Assembly (NCBI RefSeq): GCF_035594125.1
Contig: NW_026973697.1
Span: 318,501 to 382,500, forward strand
Direction: 5' to 3'
Length of the DNA: 64,000 bases
DNA from: Scylla paramamosain
Lineage: Eukaryota; Arthropoda; Malacostraca; Decapoda; Portunidae
The stretch's first letter is position 1, and each line of letters opens with the position of its first letter. The notes below the pieces were generated by a model. That model was not told the origin of the DNA. It ran no database searches and saw only the letters and a program-made list of their open reading frames with translations. The translations under genes were made by a program, and so were the position numbers. Below are positions 10,964 to 24,779 of this stretch, one piece after another.

Positions 10964-12400
10964 CTTTGCCTTCTTTAGGTGGGACTTTATATACTTATAG
11001 CGGCTGCGGATCTCTTCTTTTGAGTGACTCTGAAAATATGGATGTTTCAAAGCCAGCTGGCTCCGCAGCACTTCCCAGCGGAAAGTTTTTAAGCATGTCT
11101 TGGCTGATTGAGCTTTCTGCTCGGAGACAATCATGTCATAAAATTGATTAGGAGGCAAGGCATCCTCCTCCTCCTCCTCGCTCTCCTCGAGGAAGGAAAT
11201 ATCTGAAGGGTAAGTCACTGGCCGTGAGCTTACCGAGGACACGAAACTTTTCGTGGGTGAAGCTTGGTGAACTGCTTCCGTCCTGTTAACGAAAGACAGG
11301 GCAAGAGGTTAGTAAAATACAGGGCAAACGTATGAGATGTGAGACTTGCATAAATAATAGCAGCCACATTACTTACCTTATTGCAGGGGGTGGGAGAGGA
11401 GCCACGAAAGTTTCCTCCATCGCCTCAGACGAGTCGACTTCCAGAGACCTTTCTGGTGCAGCACCCTCATCCCGATTCCCTTCTTCCATCCTGTGGAAGA
11501 GAAGACAATAATTATTAAGATCCAGCATGTAAAGTGATCAAGGGTCATATCATAGATGACGGTAAGGTAAATACTTACTGTTCATCTGTTAATTCAGGCA
11601 TTATTCCCTCCTCATCAGCAGCCATCTCTAACTCTCCGCTTCTTGGGAGAATGGGGTTATAGGGATTCCACTTCTGATGGGAATGGTAAATGAGTTAGTT
11701 CATTGATAAAGATCAGAGACGTGTGTATTCAATATTCAGAGACATATGCACTCAATATATCAGAGGGAAATAGGCAGTTACTTACTCCCTATACTCCTCA
11801 AGCTTGCTGGCAACATTTCGAGCTTGGTCTCGTGTCGTATATGGCGTAATACCGTCTGGCAGTCTCATAACTGTGACCTGCTAGTTGAGAATTCCTGCCT
11901 GAAAGCAGGATCTTTATTGATCTTCTAAGCAGAGGAGTAGATCTCCTCAGCATCCTTGTATTCACACTCCTGGAAACTACTCCCGCCTTCAGGCAGAGCT
12001 TCCGGAGAATGGAGGTGATATTTGGAATATGCATTTTCCCGCAGCAGTAGTTCCGACCTCTAGAAGTGCTGGAGGGGATAAATACTGGGCAAGAATCCAA
12101 CTGACAAGTAGTTATTATAGGCCTTGCATACAGCATGTAGGCCTTAAGCGCCTTCTCCTCGACATTATTTAGTACAATGTCGGCGCCGCCATAACTCATT
12201 GTTTTGTGTACTTTTATTTTTTTGAAGGTCTTTTCTTCTGTATGAGACCGTTCATTACACTCTTGTACTGTGAACTCTGGAAATTCTTGAGCTCTTCTCA
12301 GAGATCGAACAAGAAAACTGGTTATGAGAGCGTCCTTCAGCTTAAAGCCTTCCAAACAACACGTTATTTCCTCTGTTTGCTTACACGAGCGACTAACTCA
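10964..12400 (-). CDS. tyrosine-recombinase-like protein, four exons, N-terminus undefined
   Basis: Exons on the minus strand: about 12400-11786, 11673-11579, 11490-11377 and 11282-10964 (stop TAA at 10961-10963), joined by GTAAGT donors and CAG acceptors. Exon 1 reads as the catalytic half of a tyrosine recombinase. Counting from TTG at 12355: box-I-like SLRRAQEFPEFTVQE (arginine 20 or 21), a beta-hairpin lysine in KVHKT (51), RMLRRST (R-x-x-R, 134-137), GHS histidine (161) and ARRYY tyrosine (169 or 170). Exons 2 to 4 add an acidic linker and a basic C-terminal segment ending KYIKSHLKKAK. The two later exon joins keep frame exactly. Near the end of exon 1 the frame shifts after YDTR, and the donor seems to lack one G (an ideal GAG|GTAAGT), so either decay or assembly indels are present. 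Closest known groups are Crypton/DIRS-type recombinases. It might be an element, a domesticated gene or a recent pseudogene. Confidence 0.6.
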
Positions 12401-12527
12401 GTGCCAGTGTTGAGCAAGAGTTACGGGGGTTCTCCACCACTGTGTCACGCTGCGCCGCCTCCACATTTTTAGTCTGGCTCTGCATCAACACTTTGACGGC
12501 TTTTTGTTTTGCAAGTGTTAGGGTTCA

Positions 12528-12600
12528 CCAAGGTCCATGTAGACTGGTCAACCAGCCGAGCTGGGGGGAGCAGGAGTGATGACGTCATCCACGCCACACC
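12528..12600 (+). repeat. left terminal inverted repeat of the P-like element
   Basis: CCAAGGTCCATGTAGACTGG leads into a segment containing CAGCCGAG and the palindrome GATGACGTCATC, ending GCCACACC. It pairs with 16253-16184. Similarity weakens beyond 12600. Confidence 0.88.
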
Positions 12601-12986
12601 ACCCCCCCGCCACTCGCAGTACTGACTTCAACTTGACCACCCTTAGAGTCTGTTATCTCTTCCCCTCCCCCTTTTTTTTAACAGCATTACATATTACCTA
12701 GATGCATTACTAATTGGATGAATAAATGGAATATTAAAGGGTCTATTGTAAGCACAAATATATTCATAATAATTATGGCAAACAGTAGTCATAATACAAA
12801 GAAAAATTAAGTTCATACCATTCATGATGTTAGCATAAATATTCAATATTTGTTATTAAATATAAACCACTTAATCGTAACCTAAACAACAAAGGCAAAC
12901 AGGTAATATAGTCCTGGTGAAAAAATAAACTACATGTCATTCATGTGGTCAGTTTCATTAGCTTTCTGTTTTGACCTTTGGATGAC

Positions 12987-15900
12987 TTATGTTTTTTTCT
13001 TATTTGTCTTAATGTTATTATTTAGATTCCTAATTCCAAAGTACACAGATATTTTGGCAAAAAATGATATGACATGATGAGGTACATCAAGTCCAACATT
13101 TTGTAATTCACGAACAAGCGTTTTGAAGCACTCTTTTCCTTCCTTGAGACTGTCACCGTGTATTACTTGAAATGTTTCTCTCATAGTTGTTAATTGGGAA
13201 AAGAAGGTGTCAGCAGGAGCATGCAATCCACCTGTGTTTACTTCATCAATCCATGTTTTAGCCATGGCAGTATGCCTACACTCACTTGCTTTGTGGCTTA
13301 AGTGAGGATATTTTGTGTTAATATTTTTAACAATATAACCACCAATGTATTTGAGAGATTCTTCTTCTATAACTACGTGGATTGCTTTCTGTGGATTAGA
13401 AACTGAGATTACACAGTCTCTTAGGTTTTCATCAATGTTATCATACTCATAATTTACATCAGGCCCAACATCCAGATCTTTGAAGCAGCGACTAATAATG
13501 TACAGTTCTGATGCCAACTCCCTCTCATCAAAACATGAAACTTCATTTTCCCTTTTCTCAAGTTTAGTTTTAGTTATCAAACAGTCAAAATTTGCTGCAG
13601 TTATATTTGGTTTCTGAGCAAGAAGTGTAACGTCTTTTCCTAGGAGTAAGTGTTTGAGGCGATATTTAAAAGTTACAGCATTTGGATGGTCGTATGTTCC
13701 TCGCATTTGCCGTATGTATCCAAATAAATGCTCCAGGCTGTCTTGATTTAGATTTCTAGTTAAAATATACTCAAGGTTGAAAGACTTTTGCAGCATTCTG
13801 TACAGTCCTGTTATTGACTGAGGTGATAGTATCACTCCCTTCTGAAATTTATAGAGGCCTTTTGACACTGGGTTTTTTAATCTCATTGATGTTATTACCT
13901 CAGTTATCCTGTTTAAAACACTAACCTGATGATCAAAATTCATTCTAAATGCATTAAGTGATTGTTTTTCACCAAACTTATGTGAGGAATTCAGCACATC
14001 AAACCATTCATCAACAAGACCTATGAAGTCACCAGTTTCCTTCCAACATCTACTCTTCAACAGACCCCTCTCTCTCTCTCCAAGATATTTCAGTGAACTA
14101 GAACATGACTTTGACATCAACTGAACTGCATACATAACCCGCTGTCGCTGTGGGTCCTCTATATTTACATGCATTTCATTTGATTTGTAAGCTAAACCAT
14201 ATTCAGTTTTACTTGCTGTCATCATTTCACGAATACAAGAATCATTCACAAAGCTTCCATCCTGTAAATAAAACCCTGAATCGAGAAAATTGTTCCTTAT
14301 CAACTAAATCAAATGTGAACGTCTGCAAAGACAAAAATATCCCGATCAGGGGCAGTTGGGTTTTTAAAGGAATTTTTTTTTTTGCCACAGGATCAATGCC
14401 AAAATGTTTCCACATCTTCAGATTACTCGATCCCAAGTCATGAACAATTGCAACAGCAGGGTATCCTGCACACTCAACCTCTTTTATTAAACTTATAAAA
14501 ATTTCGTGCATGTCAGATATATCATAACCATAATAAATTGGCTGCTTCCATTTTGCTACAAGTCCACTCAGCATCACAACCTGAAGTTTGTCATGAGGTT
14601 TGTAGAGTATATCCTTACCCTTATCATAACTCCATTCACTTGCGATGCTCATTTCATCTAGCGATATTACACATAATCTTCCTGTGGACTAACAAAATTT
14701 GATTTAGTTTTCATAAGTGACAAAACAGAACGCAGAATGCCAGGTTCACAATCAAAATTCGTGGCACGTTCATTTAATGTTGACTTACAAGGCAAAGGAA
14801 TGCCCTTCTCAGTTCTCAGATATTCATAACATTTGGGGCTCATGTTTCTCAGAGTTAATGCCGTTGATATGTCTTCATCTGGCCAGTGTCTAACATATTT
14901 CTTACTTATGATGGCATCAATTTGTGTTTTGCTGAAAATGGGTTTTAAAATGTTTTCAATGATACAATGCACTTCACTTTCGTTTTCTGATGGATCAGAT
15001 ATGTTTTTTTTTTTTTTTTTTTTTTCAAAGCAGCATTGTTTTTTTTTTTTCAGATCTTTATTCTCATTTTCCAGCTGCTGAATTTTGTGAAGCAGCAGTT
15101 CACTGACATTGCTGCCACTCACATCACTTGTGCCCTCTTCTTTTTCATATTGATCACTTTCATTTATTACATTGGCAGGATGAGCCAACACATCTTGTAA
15201 GCTTGTTTCCCCACTAATTGTTGCCTTTGTAGATTTTTCAGTTGCGCTAGCTGGCAGTGCATCACTGTTGTTCCCTCTCCCGATTTTTTATTCATATTCA
15301 GCTTCAGACAATATTTCGTGCACAGTTCTTTTGTGTCCACGTTTTTCTGTCCTGGCAGACCCCTCACTGCATCTTGCCCTTACACTTTTACCTGCAATTC
15401 ATAAAATTAACATCAGCTTAACCCTCCCTGTACCAATACTTCAATTTCAGCCCCAACTCGTTTTTAGTAATAAAAGCACGTTTTTCTGATAGAAATGCCA
15501 TACAAGAAAAGTCTTAGAATCAAGGCCAATTTACATTGGCCTTGCTTAGATTCGTTTCTACTATCAGAAAATTATACTTTCATCAGTGAAAACGAGTTGG
15601 GGCTGAAACTGAAGTAGGCTTATACCTAAATAACACTGGTAATGCCTTTGCTTCAAAGGTAGGCTATATAGCACTATAAGCACCACAGAGGCATGCAATA
15701 ATCATTTAGAAAATTCATCAATTTAACCTACTTTGAGGTAAATTAAGGGATGCAACTGTGGTATCTGTCAGTGTCCTGTAACTCTTGGGTGCCTCAGTGC
15801 CTAAGAGACGATGCTTTAAATCATCCTTGTAGTCAGAACTTGTAAAATGCATGGAACATATCACTGCATTGTCTACACTGAACACATCACCTCGGGAACA

Positions 15901-16017
15901 AGCTTGAATCCGCTGCTGTCTGCGATTTTTTCTCCTTGGGAAACTTGAAATACTTAATGGCTAAACCTGTTTTTCTTTTCGTGTATTGCATCCAAACACT
16001 GAGCAATTGTTCGGCAT
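12987..16017 (-). pseudogene. P-element/THAP9-like transposase, decayed
   Basis: Read on the minus strand. (1) 16017-15732: THAP zinc-finger segment starting MPNNCSVFGCNTRKEK, with the C2CH ligands visible (CSVFGC, later CSMHF) and an APKSY motif in place of the usual AVP; two frame changes near FKFPKEK. (2) 15400-14660: a linker with an in-frame TAA, a coiled-coil-like KIQQLENENKDL, then the transposase start and a LDEMSIAS motif whose Asp is a likely RNase-H catalytic residue. (3) 14652-14310: the segment with VHDLGSSN, then FADV. (4) a frameshift and a TAG (14304-14306, probably from AAG) break the HLIKLIRNNF block. (5) 14303-12987: the long C-terminal part with SFNLEYILTRNLNQDSLEHL and GYIRQMRGTYDHPN, diagnostic of the P/THAP9 family. 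Family assignment is firm. At least four disabling lesions make it inactive. Confidence 0.92.
15437..15616. mobile_element. 180-bp fold-back MITE inside the P-like element
   Basis: Almost the whole 180 bp is one inverted repeat: TACTTCAATTTCAGCCCC at the left pairs with GGGGCTGAAACTGAAGTA at the right, and the centre is AAGGCCAATTTACATTGGCC (about 15523-15542). The outermost TA could be the target duplication of a mariner-type MITE. It lies just outside the recognisable coding blocks. Confidence 0.85.
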
Positions 16018-16183
16018 GTTTAATTGTTTACAGCACTGTGGAGGGCTTGATGAACACTCCAGCTAGCCCAGTGTCCACAAGCGATATGTAAACAACTGCA
16101 AACTTCAGGCGTCAGGCCAAAGTGCCCGAATTTCCCGCCAAAAGTCAGCTGTCAGTGAGCACTGAGCTGGGGTGGCGCAGGAA

Positions 16184-16253
16184 GTGTGGCGTGGATGACG
16201 TCATCACCCCTCCTTCCCCGCTCGGCTGGCTGACCAGTGTAGATGGACCTTGG
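16184..16253 (-). repeat. right terminal inverted repeat of the P-like element
   Basis: Reverse complement begins CCAAGGTCCATCTACACTGG and carries the same GATGACGTCATC palindrome. It matches 12528-12600 with scattered substitutions. Confidence 0.88.
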
Positions 16254-17100
16254 GTCCAACCAAGAATACAAAAAAAAAAAAAAAAATAATAATAATAATA
16301 ATAAAAAGGCATAAAAGAAAGCACCCGGTATGCCATTCCCCCCACAAAAGGTATAGATTCCTCAAAGTCGGCAGCGCATTTATGGAGATGCCTTGATACT
16401 CATCGTAGTTTGATGAAGGAGGTAAAACTGAGATAACCGAGATTCATTTTACATCTCGCATGATCTTAGTGACAGGTAGAGTGTAAATGGAACAAATTAT
16501 TCAGTATCTCGGGAATATCACATGAATGTAATAACGGTAATGATTGATTAACAGGATTGTACTAGACACAGCGGCGATGAAATCTTTCCTCATATTCTAA
16601 GACTCATTGTACCCTCATCAGGAATACCTTCAAAACCGCTGAGTACGCTAGTCGCTTTTCCGTGAGTGTTTTGCCCATTAAAGATATAGACCACTCCCTG
16701 AGCTGTCACTAGAATCTTGAAAAACTTTTTAGGAAATTTTTCGCAATTCTATAAAAAACACAAAAATCACCCCTAAAGCAAGTCAGAAAAAGAGGTAAGA
16801 CCCTAAAGCATTTGAGAATCCAGCGCCTTGTAGCGGGGGAGTACACGAGAAACAGTGACTGTTCCTCGAGACCCCCGCCTTTAAAAAGATATCACAGAAC
16901 TAGGGGTGAGAGAGAGTTACTATTTGCAGGGAGTGAGGCAAGGTAAATACATAACACGTGGTAGTGATTGTCCCCCGGGCCTGGGTGTTGCCGCGAACGT
17001 TGCTGCTCCTTTACTTAACAATGCTTTCATGTTAATGGAGAAGGAATCGGATCCGCGCTTACGTTTTCCTCGAGCCTGTTGTTCATTTCATATTATAATT
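16254..17100. other. non-coding, no gene recognised
   Basis: A-run and (AAT)n at 16269-16304. The rest is unique-looking sequence without a supported frame. Confidence 0.4.
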
Positions 17101-17115
17101 CCTCGGGTGGAAAGA

Positions 17116-17121
<6 letters not shown>

Positions 17122-17180
<59 letters not shown>
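17122..17180. repeat. (GA)n microsatellite
   Basis: Uninterrupted GA tract continuing into purine-rich sequence up to about 17490. Confidence 0.97.
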
Positions 17181-17183
<3 letters not shown>

Positions 17184-17189
17184 AAAATA

Positions 17190-18074
<885 letters not shown>

Positions 18075-18229
18075 TAATAATAATAATAATGATGACAATA
18101 ATCATGAAGTAAAGCAAACAACGTACAGACACCTATAACAGTGAAGGCAAGATCGCAGGTACAAGCACAAGAACAAGACGTCAAATCGTATGAATAAAGG
18201 TCATTGGAAGCCTTACCGCTGGTGAATAG

Positions 18230-18850
18230 TGATGAGACACTAGAACTATGTGGCTGTGACTCTTGGAGGCTGTGGGGACACCATTGTTGCTGTGTTTCCT
18301 GATGACTCGCTCAGACTAGGCCGAGTTTGTTGTCGTTGCTGCACCGAAGAGGACCATCTCTTTGAGAACATCACTGATATTTGATCCTCTCTCTATTATG
18401 GAGCATTTGATGGCAAATTGTGGACAGACTACACCAAGCTGTTTGTCGTTGCTGCTGCAGAGACCACCATCTCTTTGGATATCACAATAATGTTTAGTTT
18501 CCTCTCATATTTCTCCCTATCACAGCGTGTTAGATGGCAAGTTTTGGACAACGCAGTAATATTCAGTGTACTCGTATTTATTCCCACCGCATTGTGTCGG
18601 GCAGCAAATTTCGTCATTCAGGAAAGTCTGGCTATCATGATAACACATCTCTAATGACTTTCTTCATCACATCATGTCAGAGAAAACTTTTGGATATTAC
18701 AATAATAATTCACGTTCCTATTTCAGTACGTTAGGCAGCAAATGTTGGACATCCCAGTGACAATATCTCCCTTTTCAAGTTTTTATCACTGCACGTCAGA
18801 TAAGTTTTGGACGAAAGATCTGATAGGAGACAGGAAAATTTGGACGAAAT
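18230..18850. repeat. diverged tandem array, unit about 65-130 bp
   Basis: Variants of a block like GATGGCAAGTTTTGGACA recur at about 18410, 18532, 18598, 18684, 18732 and 18800, each followed by AATAAT-type sequence; GTTGTCGTTGCTGC with CCATCTCTTTG also recurs (18330, 18450). No frame is conserved. Confidence 0.6.
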
Positions 18851-19019
18851 ATCAGATAATAGGGAGATTTAGCACAACCCTTGTATTGGTGATGAAACTG
18901 AGGCACCGAGTAGATGTATTTCATTTGTCTTTCGGATTTGCTTTGATTTGTCTTTCAGATTTGACTTACCTGTGCCTTGGAAACTGCGAAGACTGCATGG
19001 TATTCGTGGGGTTTGTAAT

Positions 19020-20075
19020 TTATTGATATTCTTGATCCACACTCGTGAAAACAGATATAGTTTGCTTTGCCCTTGCGCCACGTGTATAATTATGTTAACG
19101 TAATAACATACAGGACTGAACTGAACAGTGCTGAGTCCAGTTTAAGAAGCTCGTACATTCCTTTTTTTTCCCTAACTGAATGTGGCGAGTGAAATTCATG
19201 AACCACTTCTCAGATGGCAGATATTGTTTACCCTTGCACCACATGGGTAAAAAACTCCTAATTCGATAATGTTCAGTCCAGTATAAGATCATACTTTCTC
19301 CTTTCCTATTTAAGTGTGCTTATTGACATTCATGAACCGGAGCTCAGGAAGGCAAGCCAATATCGAGTGCTTTACCCTTGTACCGCTCGAAACATACCAG
19401 GATAAGATGCAACATTTACTGTGATAACGACGTGTGTAAACATCACTAAACTTTCTTTTTGCTGAGTTAAGGAATGTGTATAACGACATTCATGAGCCAC
19501 ACCTCAGAAGGCCAAGCCAGTGCAGTGTGCTGTACCCTTGAAAACGTAATAAAAGATGCAGCATTTGGTTAGATAGCTCCCGGTGTAAGAGCATTCCACT
19601 TCCTTCTTTTCCTACTTAAGGATCTTGACATTCATGAAGTTCACCTCACAAATTCAAGCAAATATTGTATATTGTACCCTCACAACACTTGAAAATATAG
19701 AATAAGTCGTAGCTTTCAGTGTGATAGCGTCCAATGTAAGAATATCCGACTTTTTGTCCATGTTTATTGGTGGATACATTGACAATCATGAACGCACCTC
19801 AGAAATCTAAACTTACATAGAATTCTTTACCGTTGTATCATAAAAAAAAAAAAAAACATACCAGAATAATATATATCAAACTCCATATTAGTCGTTGCAA
19901 GAGTACCCGACTTTGGCTTTCTACGTCAGGGTCGAAGTTACGCTGATTGGCATTTATGAACGCCCCCTTAGAAAAACAACACAGTATGCTTCACCTTAGC
20001 ACCACATTAAAAAAAAAACCTGATTCATGTGCAAATCTTGGGTGTAGCGTCCACTGTAAGAACTTAATTTTTTTT
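19020..20075. repeat. diverged satellite array, seven units of about 130-170 bp
   Basis: Unit starts marked by TTGACATTCATGAACC variants lie at 19024, 19191, 19323, 19484, 19625, 19779 and 19947. Each unit then carries CCTCAGAA, a TTTACCCTTG..CCAC block, AACATACCAG, and GTGTAGCGTCCA.TGTAAGA. Units are strongly diverged, so the array is old. Confidence 0.75.
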
Positions 20076-20084
20076 TTTTTTTCG

Positions 20085-22105
20085 TTAGAGTTGAGTTGAT
20101 TTTTATTATCACTCGATTTTCTTTTTTTCTAGGAGGGACACTAGCCAAGGGAAACAAAAAAAAAAAGCCCACTGAGATGCCAGTCCCATAAGAGAGTCCA
20201 AAGCGGTAGTAAAACATTCAAGGATAAGTGTCTTGAAACTTCCCTCTTGAAGGAATTCAAGTCATAGGAAGGTGGAAATACAGAAGCAGGCAGGGAGTTC
20301 CAGAGTTTACCAGAGAAAGGGATGAATGACTGAGAATACTGGTTAACTCTTGCATTAGAGAGGTGGACAGAATAGGGATGAAAGAAAGAAGAAAGTCTTG
20401 TGCAGCGAGGCCACGGGAGGAGGGGAGGCATGCAGTTAGCAAGATCAGAAGAGCAGTTAGCATGAAAATAACGGTAGAAGACAGCTAGAGATGCAGCATT
20501 GCGGCGATGAGAGAGAGGCTGAAGACAGTCAGTTAGAGCAGAGGAGTTGATGAGACGAAAAGTTTTTGATTCCACCCTTTCTGGAAGAGCAGTATGAATG
20601 GAACCCCCCCAGACATGTGAAGCATACTCCATACATGGACGGATAAGGCCCTTGTACAGAGTTAGCAGCTGGGGGGGTGAGAAAAACTGGCGAAAACGTC
20701 TCAGAACACCTAACTTCATAGAAGCTGTTTTAACTGGAGATGAGATGTGAAGTTTCCAGTTCAGATTATAAGTAAAGGACAGACCGAGGATGTTCAGTGT
20801 AGAAGAGGGGGACAGTTGAGTGTCATTGAAGAAGAGGGGATAGTTGTCTGGAAAGTTGTGTCGAGTTGATAGATGGAGGAACTTGAGTTTTTGAGACATT
20901 GAACAAAACCAAGTTTGCTTTGCCCCAGTCAGATATTTTAGAAAGATCAGAAATCGGGCGTTCTGCGGCTTCCCTGCGTGAAATGTTTACTTCCTGAAGA
21001 GTTGGACGTCTATGAAAAGACGTGGAAAAGTGCAGGGTGGTATCATCAGCGTAGGAGTGGATAGGACAAAAAATTTAGTTTAGAAGGTCATTAATGAATA
21101 ATAAGAAGATAGTGGGTGACCGGACAGAACTCTGAGGAACACCATTGCTGATAGATTTAGAAGAACAGTGACCGTCTACCACAGCAGCAATAGAACGGTC
21201 AGAAAGGAAACTTGAGATGAAGTTACAGAGAGAAGGATGGAAGCCGTAGGAGGGTAGTTTGGAAATGAAAGCTTTGTGCCAGACTCTATCAAAAGCTTTT
21301 GATATGTTCAAGGCAACAGCAAAACTTTCACCAAAATCTCTAAAAGAGGATGACCAAGACTCAGTAAGGAAAGCCAGATCACCAGTAGAGCGGCCTTGAC
21401 GGAACCACATAATGGCGATCAGATAGAAGGTTGTGAAGTGATAGATGTTAAAGAATCTTCCTGTTGAAGATAGATTAAAAACTTTAGATAGGCAGGAAAT
21501 TAAAACAATAGGACGGTAGTTTGAGGGATTAGAATGGTCACCCTTTTTAGGAACAGGCTGAATGTAGGCAAACTTCCAGCAAGAAGGAAACGTAGATGTT
21601 GACAGACAGAGATGAAAGAGTTTGACTAGGCAAGGTGCAAGCAGGGAGGCACAGTTTCGGAGAACAATAGGAGGGACCCCATCAGGTCCATAAGCCTTCC
21701 GAGGGTTTAGGCCAGCGAGGGCATGGAAAACATCATTGCGAAGAATTTTAATAGGTAGCATGAAGTAGTCAGAAGGTAGAGGAGAGGGAGGAACAAGCCC
21801 AGAATCGTCCAAGGTAGAGTTTTTATCAAAGGTTTGAGCGAAGAGTTCAGCTTTAGAAATAGATGTGATAGCAGTGGTGCCATCTGGTTGAAATAAAGGA
21901 GGGAAAGAAGAAGAAGCAAAGTTATTGTAGATATTTTTGGCTAGATGCCAGAAGTCACGAGGGGAGTTAGAGCTTAAAAGATTTTGACACTTTCTGTTAA
22001 TGAAGGAGTTTTTGGCTAGTTGGAGAACAGACTTGGCATGGTTCCGGGAAGAAATATAAAGTGCATGAGATTCTGGTGATGGAAGGCTTAAGTACCTTTT
22101 GTGTT
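20085..22105 (-). pseudogene. LINE A, 5'-truncated and decayed copy
   Basis: The minus strand matches LINE A from about its position 2371 to the 3' tail (CACTGAGATGCCAGTCCC and the GTGTCCCTCCT-type end near 20140). The reverse transcriptase is split between frames (ORFs 21812-21075 and 20899-20141), with changes such as FYLIAIMWFRQGRS and the loss of an intact YADD region around 21070. It has lost the endonuclease and cannot move by itself. Confidence 0.93.
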
Positions 22106-22240
22106 TCCAGTGTTCGTACTTGTTCTCTTTGTCCTCCTCGTCCCAACCTCTTAACGATAACTAAAATATCTCCTGCTTTTTGGTTTTCCTTTCTAATCCT
22201 CCTCCTCCTCTTGTCTGAATCCGTTCCCAACGGATTTATA

Positions 22241-23959
<1,719 letters not shown>

Positions 23960-23962
<3 letters not shown>

Positions 23963-24715
23963 GGCTAATGCGTGGATGGGTGATTGGTGAGTGGATAAAT
24001 CTCTGAGTAGGTAGGTGAATGAAATGAGTGAGAAGTGAATGGGTGTGTGTATGGAGGGATGTGTAGACGGGTAGATGCATATGGAGATGTGTGGAGGAAT
24101 GGATGGATGGATGGATGGACTGATGTGTGAATGCAAGGGTGAGTGAGTGGATGAATGGAAGGATGGACGGATGGTTGTGAGTATGTGTGTGGATAGATGA
24201 GTGGATGGCCGGGTCAGTGGGTGGGTCAGTGGATGAGGGGGTGAATGGTTTTGTGGATAGGTGGGTGGGTGGGTGGGTGGATGAGTGGGTCAGTTGGTGG
24301 GTGGTTAGATGGTAGGCAGGTTAGAGAATGGGTTGGTGAGTGGATGGGGAGGATAAATGATGGATCAGTGGGAGTCTGTGGTTGGATGGATGGGAGGGTA
24401 AGTGAATCAGGGGGTGGTTGAGTGGATGGGTGAATGTGGGTGAATAAGTAGATGGATGGGTTGGTGAACGTTATATTAGTGTGTGCGGATCCACAATGCT
24501 GCTTTCATGAAGCCTGTAGTGCAGACGTTTGAGTCTAGAGACATTTTGAGGACCAAATGGTTTGGGTACCCAGTGTGTCGAGTACCAAACGTCCTGAGGC
24601 CTATTTGCGCTCAGGCTGATCTGTTTTGAGGAGCATCTGACCTGAGGCTAATATGACCTGAGTACCGTCCGCCCAAGTACCAAGTGACTAGCTCCCCATG
24701 GGGACGAAAGACTCA
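23960..24715 (+). repeat. GGAT/GTGGAT minisatellite and fold-back element arm
   Basis: 23960-24465 is a degenerate GGATG/GGTGGGT array. 24470-24715 (ATATTAGTGTGTGCGGATCC to CAAGTGACTAGCTCCCC) is the arm shared with the element at 44010-44720. Confidence 0.8.
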
Positions 24716-24779
24716 AGAGGTGGAGTCAACACAACTCAGAGTCGTCCAGGCAACAAAGGAATCGAAGCAAATCCAGTTC

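Larger units (their letters stand above)
12528..16253 (-). mobile_element. P-element / THAP9-like DNA transposon, near full length
   Basis: A 3.7-kb element bounded by about 70-bp imperfect inverted repeats beginning CCAAGGTCCAT at both ends, with a transposase-derived gene on the minus strand. The flanks GGGTTCACC (left) and GGGTCCAACC (right) may be a decayed target duplication (P elements make 8 bp), but they are not identical. An internal fold-back MITE and many frame lesions show it is not autonomous now. Confidence 0.88.

Noticed and set aside
15001..15050. Poly-Lys run in the transposase linker as a functional nuclear signal
   Set aside because: It is encoded by long A-runs in an already decayed gene, so it is more likely slippage than function.
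12519..16262. Clean 8-bp target duplication for the P-like element
   Set aside because: The flanks GGGTTCACC and GGGTCCAACC are similar only with a gap and a mismatch, so this is not claimed as a feature.
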